From: Glutinoglossum americanum
Lineage: Eukaryota; Ascomycota; Geoglossomycetes; Geoglossales; Geoglossaceae
NCBI GenBank assembly: GCA_020080175.1
Contig: JAGHQL010000091.1
Location: forward strand, 1 to 64,000
DNA: 64,000 nt
Reading direction: 5' to 3'
The notes under the pieces are model-generated. The model worked only from the letters and a program-made list of their open reading frames with translations, was not told the DNA's origin and did no database searches. The position numbers and the translations under genes are program-made. This document shows positions 45,465 through 55,668 of this stretch, piece by piece (the first letter of the stretch is position 1; each line of letters starts with the position of its first letter).

Positions 45465-46433
45465 ATGTGGAAGTCGATGAAGGTCAGGGCCGCACCCTCT
45501 GTGACCATGATGGGACATTTTCTTTTCTGGATTCACATACTCGCCGCCATCACCATCGTCGGAAAGGCTGCAGGCCAACTTAATGCTGGCGGTACTCCCG
45601 TAGCTCCTACAGACCGTCCTCCCATTACTCCCACAGACGGTATCCCCACAACTCCTACAGACGGGGGTAGCCCTAGGGTCACCTTTTCCGATAATAATAG
45701 TGTGGAATCCCCAGCTTTGACCTTTACGGACTCAGGGTTTAGTCCCACTTCGATATCGGGTTCATTTAATTCCCCATCCACCTCTCTAGGAGGTGCAATT
45801 CCCGGGCACACTGCGGCAAGTTCAGCAACCGCGCATCCGGGGTCAGTAAACGTTGGCGCTATTGCTGGAGGAGTTATAGGCGGTGTGGCTGGACTTATCC
45901 TAATTGCCCTAGTGGTCATCCTTCTACGTCGGCGACAGTCACCGAAACCCAGCGATGACGATTATGGGAAGAGTCGATCCGAGTTGACATATAGGACTAC
46001 GGACATGTCTTCTGACTCTTCTCCTGGTACCTACCAAGCACAATATGGCCAGTTAGCAAAAGCCTACGAACATGTGCCTACCGGACCCACACCTGCAGGT
46101 TATAGTCATTCGCCAGTAGCGCAGGAACGGCCGAATTATGCGGAGCGACATAGCACCTCACGTGAAGCAGCTAAAGTCATACTTCCACCATCACTGGTTC
46201 ACGCTCAGGGCCAAGCGGTGTCACCGGTATCCCCAACAAGAAATGAGCTAGACTCGAGAGAAGTCAATGAAGATGGTGTCAGCATTCGTTCACCGTCTCC
46301 AGACATCGATGCAGATACCCGACTCGATAGCATCCGAGGTCCAACACCAACCCTAGAGTCCCAGGCAGTCAGAGACCGTGTCCCAAGACTACCGCTTATC
46401 TCGAGAGCTAAAGGAGGCACAGAGCCTACCTGA
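45465..46433 (+). CDS. Single-pass (type I) membrane protein, Ser/Thr-rich ectodomain
   Basis: A single exon gives 322 residues. Starts at 45507 or 45510 (MMGHFLFW) would also give a signal peptide. The signal peptide is FWIHILAAITIVGKAAGQ. The ectodomain is short, rich in Pro/Thr/Ser with three TPTD-type repeats and many O-glycosylation candidates. One transmembrane helix (VGAIAGGVIGGVAGLILIALVVILL) is followed by a RRRQ stop-transfer. The cytosolic tail of about 170 residues is disordered, with YGQL and Ser/Pro-rich motifs. This layout resembles fungal Mid2/WSC-like surface sensors and many uncharacterised glycine-zipper membrane proteins. No WSC cysteine domain is present, so a sensor role is only a possibility. 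Confidence 0.75.
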   Translation: MWKSMKVRAAPSVTMMGHFLFWIHILAAITIVGKAAGQLNAGGTPVAPTDRPPITPTDGIPTTPTDGGSPRVTFSDNNSVESPALTFTDSGFSPTSISGSFNSPSTSLGGAIPGHTAASSATAHPGSVNVGAIAGGVIGGVAGLILIALVVILLRRRQSPKPSDDDYGKSRSELTYRTTDMSSDSSPGTYQAQYGQLAKAYEHVPTGPTPAGYSHSPVAQERPNYAERHSTSREAAKVILPPSLVHAQGQAVSPVSPTRNELDSREVNEDGVSIRSPSPDIDADTRLDSIRGPTPTLESQAVRDRVPRLPLISRAKGGTEPT

Positions 46434-46672
46434 ACACATGTACTTCGAAATTTCCAGTGTTTTTAGCAAGGTTACACGTTTCATTCTCGCTGCTATATAA
46501 ACGTTGCAACCACCATTTGTTAGGAAGTGAATTTGAGTGATAGTGTTTTACAATGTGGGGATGAGTCTCAAATCTCGATAACCTTGATGACTACAAATAT
46601 TGAGTACACGATGAACCCTCCACCGATCACATCCCGAGGAGCCCGTGGCGTCCAAAGCCTGTCTAGACCGCC

Positions 46673-47156
46673 TTATCCCTGTGCTGCTGCAGCCCTCTCA
46701 TCCTCCAGTTTCGCATAGAATTTGTCTCGGTGACGCACTGCAGGAACGTGGTAGCCTGTGAAGCCACAATAAGCGTCTGTAACAACTCCCCAGATCCAAT
46801 ATCGGATAGTCCACTCACCGTACCTATTGAAATTTGTTAGCTCTGAAAGTCGAAGTAGCACGATTGGGACTATACCAGAAGAAGTAGCCAAAGGAAATTC
46901 CGAGGCCTATATCAACGTTAGCTGGCTATCCGCGACGGTAGTTGTTTGCAATGCTGGGACGTAGGGCGTCGCAAATTCGCAACCTAGTGTCATATAGCCA
47001 GGGGGCGAGGCAAGGAATGCCACTGACTGACCGAATGCAACACTAAGGTCAAGAACGAGCCCTCTACGGAGCATCTACATACCCGTTAGTCGGATCGTAG
47101 CAACCCCCAAGGAGTTCTATGATATCACTTACACCAACGATAGGTTTGACAGGCAT
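46673..47156 (-). CDS. COX9: Cytochrome c oxidase subunit VIIa (Cox9), five exons including a 5-nt micro-exon
   Basis: Exons 47156-47133, 47074-47032, 46906-46876, 46823-46819 and 46755-46673 give 61 residues. Cox9 is a small nuclear-encoded inner-membrane subunit of complex IV with one transmembrane helix (VLDLSVAFGLGISFGYFFWY) and a charged C-terminus (AVRHRDKFYAKLEDER). The conserved WYGYHVP text needs five bases, GTACG, present as a micro-exon between a CAATAG acceptor and a GTGAGT donor. Without it the frame breaks. An alternative donor five bases further into exon 3 (a weak GTCCCA site) would also keep frame but give WYSYHVP. It is divergent from TAF8, with a CCAAT box between. Confidence 0.88.
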
Positions 47157-47294
47157 TGTGCGGTTTACCAACAATTTCGACAGAAAGAGACTTCTCGGAG
47201 TTGTGGTTTGAGCGGGAATGAAAATGGACTGATGGGAATGAAGCGGTTGATGTTCTTTGCCGAGAATGAATAGCCCTGCCAAGACAATACCCGT

Positions 47295-47299
47295 CCAAT
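47295..47299 (+). promoter_or_regulatory. CCAAT box in the COX9/TAF8 divergent promoter
   Basis: CCAATCAG lies in the 208-bp gap between the COX9 and TAF8 start codons. Respiratory genes are classic targets of the CCAAT-binding HAP complex, which makes this a plausible COX9 element. It is assigned by position only. Confidence 0.4.
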
Positions 47300-47364
47300 C
47301 AGAAAATGCCTTCCCTCTCCTCTACATTCGCAACTGCGCACCCAGTCCCGACCTCTACGCGATA

Positions 47365-48497
47365 ATGGCGACAGTCCCGTCATCTTCATCTCTCAAGAGG
47401 TCGTCCCCCTTATCATCTTCGGACGCGTTGGCCTCAAAGAAACGCCGAAAGGTTTCAACTCATCACCATTACCTTCACCACTCCGCGCGCTCACCCCTGA
47501 CTCCCACAAACGCAGAAATTATTCACTCTCTACTTGAGCGGGCCATAACACTCATTCTAACCGCTGCGGGCTATAATGGCGCAAACCCCGATGCCCTCCA
47601 ATTTTTCAGGGTTCATGTTGAAGAATGTGTGTATCCATTTCCCTTACTCTTCGATTGTGCGATTGGCTCTCTTGTGGCCTTCCTAAACATCAGTAGGCTA
47701 GTAGGCTAATGACAAGTCATATAGACATGATACACCAACTTTCTAACATCTCTATTTCTATGACCTCTAGTCGCCGGACACAGCCCATCCCACCAGACTT
47801 TGACTTCGTCCTCCGGAAACAGAATCTTTCTCTCTCATCATTAGAACCTCACCTCCAATCATTGGTGCCACCTTCAATCTCTCAGCGATTTCTACCAACA
47901 CCGCCCCCAGAAGATCCACCTAACCTGCCCCTATCCCCCGTCCTTGGCCCTGTTCTTAGCGGCGCACCCGATAAGCAAAGGGCTCCGTATGTTCCAACGC
48001 ACTTCCCTTCATTTCCAAGTAAGCACACTTACAAGACCACTCCTGAGTTCACGGAAAGGGAGAGGGATCCGCGGAAGGTGCGAGAACGCGCAACCGAGGA
48101 GGGTAGACTTGGAGAAGAAGCTTTGCGGAGACTTCTTGGAGCAGCTGGTGGCGGCGGCCATGGTACGAGTGATAACTTCGGCCTCCGAAGCGCAAACCGG
48201 AGACAGAGAGACAGGATGTGGGAGCGGACCGTGGACGCACTTATAAAAGGGGTTGGAATCGCCAATCTTTCAAACGGGGAGTCGGGAATTGGGGCTTCGC
48301 AGGCCTCTGTGGTGGATAACAGCTTAGCTGTTGGGATAACGCAGGAATTTGGTGTAGTGGTAAATTCGGAGAAAGATTATTGGAGAAAGGGCGCCGTTTC
48401 AACGCAGGACAGTCTAAGAAGGCGACGGAATGGCACTGTCGTTATCGACAGCGGGGGCATCCCCACGAGCGGTGCAGGCCTTATCTCTGCTCCGTGA
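47365..48497 (+). CDS. TAF8: TFIID subunit TAF8
   Basis: Two exons, 47365-47626 and 47725-48497, give 344 residues. TAF8 pairs with TAF10 in TFIID. The N-terminal histone fold (bromodomain-associated type) is seen as EIIHSLLERAITLILTAAGY followed by ALQFFRVHVEEYMIHQLSNI across the intron. The TAF8 C-terminal motif is also clear: PPDFDFVLRKQNLSLSSLE, then YVPTHFPSFPSKHTYKTTPE with ERERDPRKVRERATEE and GEEALRRLL. The intron splits the Tyr codon of HVEEYM. The C-terminal 120 residues are variable. The in-frame ATG at 47257 would add 36 residues with no family likeness and overlap the COX9 promoter. Confidence 0.92.
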
Positions 48498-48722
48498 AAT
48501 TTACTTAATTTTTGTTTCTGAGACTGGATGGCGTATCGGTGGGCGGACCTGGCTTTATTACACTTCGGAGTTATAGCGTGAGGTGAATCAATTTTGTATA
48601 CCTAACAAATTGGCCGATAAAGTGGAGGGGGCTAGGTAATTTCACTCTGACAGTGGGAATACATAGAGTGACTACTTGTCCGATTCGCCCTAAAATAAAG
48701 GAAATCCCTCAATTATGTAGTT

Positions 48723-49029
48723 TCAATTCCGCTTTTCGCCCATCCAACTTGTAGTTTCAACGAGGAAATTATTCTGGCATCTGTGGGTCTTCAGTAGCTT
48801 GTACATTAGAACGGGAAAAAGCGGCTGATGAAATAGCTCACCTCCGAAATAATCTCACCACAGGCTCACACTTGACAATATCACCGTCTAGGTAACAAGA
48901 ATACTGGACCATTTCTAGCGGTTCACAGTCCTCCAGCCGTACCGCCTGTTTCCGTCGCCGATTATGAGTCGTCATCTGCACTCGTTCCGATAGCTCGGAT
49001 GAGGGGAAAACTTCAATTGGTGGTGTCAT
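48723..49029 (-). CDS. SOM1: Inner-membrane peptidase complex subunit Som1
   Basis: Two exons, 49029-48842 and 48780-48723, give 81 residues. Som1 is a small subunit of the mitochondrial inner-membrane peptidase (IMP) that matures intermembrane-space proteins. The family order is visible: an N-terminal TPPIEVFPSSEL, a basic NRRRKQAVRLEDCEPLEMVQ, a YSCYLDG turn, then CEPVVRLFRRC across the intron and FLVETTSWMG at the end. The conserved cysteines are retained. The intron joins CGG-AG to A-TGC, restoring LFRRC. Without the second exon the frame stops at once. Its start codon lies only 62 bp from that of the XRCC2-like gene on the other strand. Confidence 0.85.
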
Positions 49030-49091
49030 TGAGCGTGAGATCGAAGGGTATAATGAGGAGTTGAGAGTTCTGGATTAAGAAGCCAGAAACG

Positions 49092-50326
49092 ATGAGTGCG
49101 GAGGCGCTGGGGAAAAGGCTGTTGGGTGAGATGAAGGATGAGGAGTTGGATGAGGTTCGCAAAACATCCATAAACACCATGGAAGTGAAGTACGATTCAT
49201 CCTAATATACTAAGATTAGCTACTACATTCGCTTCGTATACTCTGCGAGTACCATCGACGATCTCAACTGCATATTCCGGCTCTCGATCGCCTGCTCAAT
49301 ATCTTCACCCAGCCATCTCGAGCCTCGCAACAACCACCAGAGCAAGATACGCATACTCCTCAGCAATACGGTCCAGAAGGTGCGCATGCACCTCCGGCTA
49401 AGGCGAAACCGGCAGTTATCGAGATTACGGGCACATCACCATTTTCCGGAAAGACGCATCTGCTCTATTACATCACCGCTGTTGCGATACTGCCCACGGA
49501 GTTGAATGGTGTATTTCTTAATGGCAAAGGAGGTGCGGTTGTTGTACTTGATACCGACTCGCGCTTTGATGTGCCTAGGCTCAAGCAGGTCATGAAATAT
49601 TTCATTAGGGCGAGATATCTGGAAGTTGGCGCATTGTTCATTGATGAAGATGGCCTAGAGGATCTTATGCGCCACGCCTTACTGCATGTGCATATATACC
49701 GCCCACAGTCTCCGGCTTCTCTCGTCGCCACCCTAGAGGCCATTCCGTCATACCTCCTCTACAGCGCAAAAGAGCATTTTTCCAGCGGACGGGCACTTGA
49801 AGCCGTTCTCCTTGACAGCGTCAGTGCATTCATTTACCAGGACCGTGGTATAGAGAGCACCGATAGTAACCCAAATTGCAATCCTGGAAATCCATTTGCT
49901 AAGAGATACCAAGACATCGTGAGGGGCTTGCGAGCGCTGCAGCAGACCTTCAAGTGCGTTATTGTAGCCACAGCCTGGGGCCTATTTCCTTGTCACTCAG
50001 AAAGGCAGATCTATACCAAAAAGCCGCCTCCACCATCTTTCCGGCCCCACTTACCGGCCGTATGGACGTCATTCTGCACACTCCGACTAATCGTCACCCG
50101 GGATGCTGTAGCAAAATTTGGGCCCGGCATGAGCGCCGAGGAGGCCCTGAAAGATACAGCTGCTCGACAGGAAGTTGTTGATCGGGGAGGGTTTTCGGGG
50201 TGGGTGGATCAGGGGTGGGGGAGCGATGAGTGGAGTGAGGAGACCCGGGAGGCTTTGAAGAGGGTTAAGGGGGGTGGATTTTTTTGGTTCCGGATTGTGG
50301 AGGACGGTGTCGTGATTGAGGATTAA
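49092..50326 (+). CDS. XRCC2-like RecA/Rad51-family recombination protein
   Basis: Two exons, 49092-49154 and 49220-50326, give 389 residues. A RecA-type ATPase core is visible: Walker A GTSPFSGKT at residues 92-100, a beta-strand GGAVVVLDTDSRFDVPRL, the SLVATLEAIPSYL helix, and a Walker B-like strand EAVLLDSVSAFIYQD. Length and order match fungal Rad51 paralogues of the XRCC2 type, which assist homologous recombination. Eukaryotic XRCC2 often has a non-canonical Walker A context, as here (SPFS). The N-terminal exon (MSAEALGKRLLGEMKDEELDE) forms a helix. The C-terminal region is Trp-rich (GWVDQGWGSDEW). Exact paralogue identity would need a tree. Confidence 0.8.
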
Positions 50327-50990
50327 GGATTGGGAGGTAGATTGAGGGTTTTATGGATGGCGTTATACGGGGGGATTGCTCGGGTGGCCGGCTGGGTCAT
50401 TTAGGGGCTTTGGGGGACGCACTTCCACGCATATAGACCCCCGTATGGACTGCCCCACATCTCAACCAGCAGAGCTCACCATACAATATTTCCTACACCT
50501 CATTTCAAGTCGAAGAAACAAACGAGAGCTCATACGAGATATCAACCGCTCAGTAATTGAATATGCCAGTCTCAGGAACCACACCAGTGATTACCCAGAG
50601 GCTGTGTTATTCCCGGACCTGATGTCCCTTTGCATGGCTGTTTCAGACGGAATTTCCCCCTCTTCGGGGATCTAGAACTGCCGGCTTGGGTTATGGCTAC
50701 GACGGTAGAGACGCCTAACGGCACATTGCTACAGAGGAAAATGTGGCTGTGTAGTCTCTGCAGTCCCCTTTCCTACGCGTAGCTGCGGACAGGTCTCTAC
50801 GCCGGGCTATATGGTGGGGCGCTGTCACTAGTTCCACAAGTGCGCAGAGCTTGCGTCAGCCCACGACCCAGGGCATATATTTACTTGCCCCTTATGTGAG
50901 TGTTGAGAACCAGTGTCCAAGTTTGCCAACTTCTGTAACTTATAGTGAATTCGTTACCTACACCTGTTATCACCCCACAAGTCCCGCTTC
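50327..50990. other. Convergent intergenic region
   Basis: The 3' flanks of the XRCC2-like and AtuA-like genes. A 99-codon plus-strand frame at 50376-50675 has no recognisable features. Confidence 0.5.
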
Positions 50991-53260
50991 TTACACTTTC
51001 GACCTCTCCTCCAGAAAACAAACTGGCACATCAACCCATTTATCCCGGATAAAATCCGCAAACCCTTTACCCAGGCAATCTAAAGACTTTGAGCTACTAA
51101 CACCCCTATCAAGCATCCCATACAACACAAAGTGCACTGCGAAAATCTTGGGGAACTCCACGCGCTCGAGGCGATATTCCTCCCTCCAATCTTTCCCAAC
51201 TAGATCCTGCATTTTAGCTCTAGACATGAAGGATCGGAGCCACTCCCACGCCATCTCGGTGCGCACAAAAATGCCGAAGTTGACATTTGGGCCTTTGTCC
51301 CCAGAGCGCGCTAGAGCGACATCACCGAGAGGAACGCGATGCGTGGGTCCGAAATCAGTCAAGGCTCGTGGGGACAAGGTGTCATAGTTATTTCGCTTTC
51401 CGAAGGGCTCGTAATAGGAGGGGTGGCCGGCGGGGATTGTGGCTATGGACCCGCCGGGTGAGAGGATGTTGATGGATTCGTCGAGGTCATTTTGGGGGTA
51501 GAGGGCTGGATAGAATGCTAGGTATGGGGTAGGGTAGGCTGTTCGCATGTCTAAGGAACAATGGAATCCTAGCGTTTTGGATGGACAAATAAGCATAGTG
51601 CCCTTAGTGGCATTATGTGGTTATACCAAGGGGCCACCACGGACCTGAGAAGTGCTGCATGCCATATTCTAGAAAGGCCCGGGCAGGCATTGTAAGTATA
51701 CGGGGATCATCTGCCTGCGCAAAAATCCGGAGGTATGTAGTACTCCTCAGTTGGGTAGACGGGTTGGGCTCCGGTGTGCCCACACTACCATATCCATACC
51801 GTGTAAGCAGCGGGATTACTTAAGAGCTTAGGCGGGGAACGGACTTACACTTGGAAGTCGAGAACATCGAATTTGTCTAGCACCCCTGCCTTTTTCAAGC
51901 TGTGGCGCACCTGCTTCTCTTGAAGCTCCCACTTCCTGTCGGTGCCATAGCCCGTGGCATTTACCAGTACTTGGGATTGATAGCCGGCCTTGTAGAAAAT
52001 CGCTAGTTTTGTTGTCGGTGGTGGAGGCCGTCCAGTGATCCCCGACAGTTTGACCCTGACCGGCGTCTTTAGCTAACAATTACATAGAATTGCCGAGGAA
52101 TTACTTGTCCTTGAGCATACCGGTCCACGCCAACTTGTTCAATTTGCACATCATGCAGAAGTGCCTTGACATCGCTGTTAAGGTAGGCGTCCCCTTGTAA
52201 TTCATATAAGAACTGGCATTTGACAGTATCGACAATCACCATTCCCCTGGTACCAGGGGGTTTAGTAACGATGCAGGTACCGTCATGCTCGATTTCTGCG
52301 ATTGGATAGCCAACGTCGATTAGGGACTCCAGATCGAAATCAGTGAAACCCGAAAAATTCCCTCCGGTTACGTATGCGGAGCATTCGATCAGGTGTCCCG
52401 CGATGAAAGCCCCCGCGAGCTGGTCGTAATCAGTTTCCGACCATGAATACCACCACCAAGCCGCCCCAATAACGGGTGATGCATCAGCGACGCGGCCACA
52501 GATGACGATATCTGCGCCTCGCTCCAGTCCCTTTACAATTGCTCTTGCCCCGAGGTAGGCGTTAGCCGAGACCACAGGCTTTGACGTGGTATCAAGAAGC
52601 GCATCTGTGAGCCTGGGCAGATTGGCTTGTTCATTTCCGTGCTCAAGGTGATCTGGCGGCCGCCCATACGCTGAAAGATTAGACTTCACATAAGGGAGAA
52701 GATCGTCTCCACTGACAAAGGCCACCTTTAGGTTAAATCCACGCTCTTGGATCTTTGAGTGTTAGTTTGCGTGTTGTCCAGCATAGATAACACATTACCA
52801 ATTGGGACATACCAATGCGAGGGTCTTCAACGCCAAGCCCTTTGGATTAAGGCCTCCCCCGTTGATAATTACCTTGATACGCTTTTGCGAAATCACGTCG
52901 ATACTCTGCACTATGCCATCCCATGCTGTACGCTCAAACCCATCATGTTTACCAGCAGCGTAGGCATCAGCATTATCCGCCAGGTTCATCTCTATTCCGG
53001 AGAGTCAGTGGCTCTTCTATATAAGACCAATATCGGCTTGACCGACCTGCGAGATAGTCCCCAGTGATGAAATCGACATCCCCTAGTTCCGCTTGACGGC
53101 GCATATGATACCCATAATCACCTTGCTATCGGTAAGCACTTTCCTTCCCGTTTCACATATAAGAGTTTGACAAACTCCGAGCTCCAGAGCAATTTGCGAC
53201 TCTGACGGGCCGCTGGCCTCGTTGCATCCATCTCCCCTTGTTATTTCCGTTTGTTGACAT
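50991..53260 (-). CDS. AtuA-like (DUF1446) acyclic terpene utilisation family protein
   Basis: Seven exons: 53260-53176, 53121-53047, 52991-52813, 52752-52105, 52072-51849, 51784-51645 and 51568-50991, giving 642 residues. AtuA-family proteins accompany acyclic terpene and related carboxylate catabolism. Family text: RPVRVANCSGA, AELGDVDFITGDYLAEMNLA, KVIINGGGLNPKGLA, NAYLGARAIVKGLERGADIV, CGRVADASPVIGAAWWW, GGNFSGFTDF, SGITGRPPPPTTK, and a C-terminal LGDVALARSGDKGPNVNFGI. Intron 4 is the weak point: only a 32-nt intron (52104-52073) restores the frame, so a very short intron or a frameshift must be considered. It is divergent from the CaiB/BaiF gene across 394 bp. Confidence 0.85.
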
Positions 53261-53460
53261 AGCTGCTGAGTACAACACTGAGACCGACCTCCAACCTGGA
53301 CACGCAAAATCTGAATTATTACTTTGAGGAACGGGAGCATTTCGATTTATGGATCCTTGCCATCTACAGACATCACTCGGTGGCGTCAGAGCCAAAGTCA
53401 ATATCAAAAGTGCCGACCCGAATTACTTGGACACTGACTGGGAAATTTCTTAGTGAATAA

Positions 53461-53471
53461 CCGATAAGCGG
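53461..53471. promoter_or_regulatory. CCG-N5-CGG element with embedded GATA in the divergent catabolic promoter
   Basis: CCGATAAGCGG, an inverted CCG/CGG pair spaced by five bases, lies in the 394-bp gap between the AtuA-like and CaiB/BaiF start codons. Zn2Cys6 regulators bind paired CGG triplets, and the embedded GATA could bind an AreA-type factor. The role is inferred. Confidence 0.35.
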
Positions 53472-53654
53472 TCCAGCCTCACTCGAAAACGTTCACGCGC
53501 CAGCCGTTTCCGGAGGCTACTACCAACCTCTTGGCAATTAGCGGGGCCTGAATGGTCTCGGCCAACACGCAAGTCAGGTTGAAGCTATTGACTTTAAACT
53601 CCAAGAAATTGCCGCGAATAGTTGTATTGGTACCACTAAGTACACTGCTAGGCG

Positions 53655-55668
53655 ATGTCTATTCCGGCGAGCGAAGCCCCCTACAGCATCCCGCAAGAGA
53701 CGGACAAGTTATTCAGAGAAGGGCTGCTGCGGAACCCGTTAATTTCCAAAAACCTGCCTTCAGAAATCGAAGAATACAGCAACTTAATCAGGTTCCAAGG
53801 CTCCGGTGACCCCAGCATACCAGTCAATTGGAGACTCGCGGAAAGCATATCAGCGATAAAGGCTCTCGAAGGAGCCGTGGTTAATGTCCTACTCAAACGA
53901 AAGTATGGATTGGAACCTCAAGAGATTGTTATCAATACGTGTGGACCCTTAACCGTTCCCCGAGGAAAACTAGCCTAGCTAACAAAGCTGAGAAAGAGAC
54001 CACGCCCAGCTATTCCTAATGTCTACGCAATTGTGGAACATTGATCCGAAAGGTGATGCGATTACGGCAGCTGCTCTAGTAAAGGGGGATAGGAGGTTGA
54101 TGCAGTACTTCCCCAACTGTGATTTACATCGTTTGGCATCATCGTACCATCGCGTATCGGCCACAAATATATATAAGACCAAAGACGGGAGATATTTCCA
54201 TCTGCATGGTAATTTCTCGCTACGAACATTGTGAACAACGCGCTCATGTAAACAGGCGGTCTAAATCCTGACCCAACCCTGGAGAGCATTGGCCTTCCCC
54301 ACGACATGGACGCTGTGTCCGCAGAAGAGTCATATAAACCCTTTATGGAGAAGATGTCACAGATCGATTCAAAAGAAATGCAACGCCTCGCCTCGGATAT
54401 CCACTGTCAAGCTGGTACCATCTGTTGGACTACTGAAGAGTACCAGCAAAGTGAACACGGGAAGGCCAATGCACGCATTGGTCTATACGAGATACATGCC
54501 CACCAAAATAGCAACCAGAAGGCTGGCTGGTGGCCAGACATTCCCCAGACTTCCGCTCTTAGACCGTTAGCGGGTCTGAAAGTAGTGGATTTAACCAGAA
54601 TCATCGCTGGACCCACCATAACACGAGGTTTGGCCGAGCTTGGCGCCAGCGTCATGAGGGTAACCGCCCCGCACCTGTCGGACTACTCATCCTTACACGT
54701 CGATTTTAATTGGGGAAAATGGAATTCTTATTTGGACTTCCGAGAAAAAGGAGATTGCGAGAGGATGCGCGCATTGATTCTAGAGGCGGACGTTGTGGTG
54801 ACAGGATATCGGCCTTGGGTCCTAGACAAGTTTGGGTTTGGACAGGAGGGAATTCTGGAGCTCTGCAAAGGTAGAGATCGTGGAATCGTTTACGTTCGTG
54901 AGAATTGCTATGGTTGGGGCGGCCCATGGGCGTATAGGAGTGGCTGGCAACAAATTAGTGATGCGGTAAGGCCAAAAACACATATCTTATGTTAAGGTTC
55001 CTGCGATTGATCGACTGGATCTTGCCTCTAGTGCTGCGGAGTGTCAATGGAGTTTGGGCGAGCTATGGGCAATGACGAACCGGTGACGCCTGTTTTCCCC
55101 AACTCGGATTTCTGGTGAGAATTTCGTTTTTACTCTACGTTATTGGGTATTACGCGGAAAGCTAACATACCACAGCACCGGTGTCGCTGGCATCGTAGGT
55201 ACCATCGGGGCCCTCCTCCGTCGCGCCAAAGATGGCGGCTCCTACACTGTCGATGCGAGTCCCTGCAACCGCTTAAACACCGGGAATTCAGCTAACCTAT
55301 AGGCACAGGTTGCTTTGAACTATTACTCCCAATGGCTCACCAACACATGTGGCGTCTACCCGCCCGAGGTTTGGTCCTCCGTCTGGTCCACCCACGGTCG
55401 CGAAGTCCTCCGCCACTACCACAACATGATGTACAGCCTCCCACGGTTTATGGTCTCGCTCGGCCAGCACAGTGCGCACAAACTATTTCGTCCAGACTTC
55501 TTTGAGGATCGGCCCTGCGGGGCTATAGGGAAAGACATCAGGACTATAAAGCCAATTTTGGAATTTCCGCAGGGTGCCGTTAAGCTGGGATATAATGTGG
55601 GAACCAGGACGAATGGCACAGACCAACCACGGTGGCCGGATGATTTAATGACGGAGGTTGTGATGTAA
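53655..55668 (+). CDS. CaiB/BaiF-type (family III) acyl-CoA transferase
   Basis: Six exons: 53655-53938, 53997-54208, 54256-54965, 55032-55114, 55176-55254 and 55309-55668, giving 575 residues. Family III transferases move CoA between carboxylic acids. Seen here: a fungal-type N-terminal half (VNWRLAESISAIKALEGAVV, TQLWNIDPKGDAITAAALVKG), then the classical block LAGLKVVDLTRIIAGPTITR, GLAELGASVMRV, and YLDFREKGDCERMRALILEADVVVTGYRP, followed by TGVAGIVGTIGALLRR and a C-terminal domain. The fifth intron (55255-55308) starts with GC rather than GT. Sharing a promoter with the AtuA-like gene suggests a joint role in degrading a branched or terpenoid acid (inference). Confidence 0.9.

Noticed and set aside
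50376-50675. 99-codon plus-strand frame after the XRCC2-like gene
   Set aside because: Low coding character, no motifs, and it starts inside the probable 3' flank.
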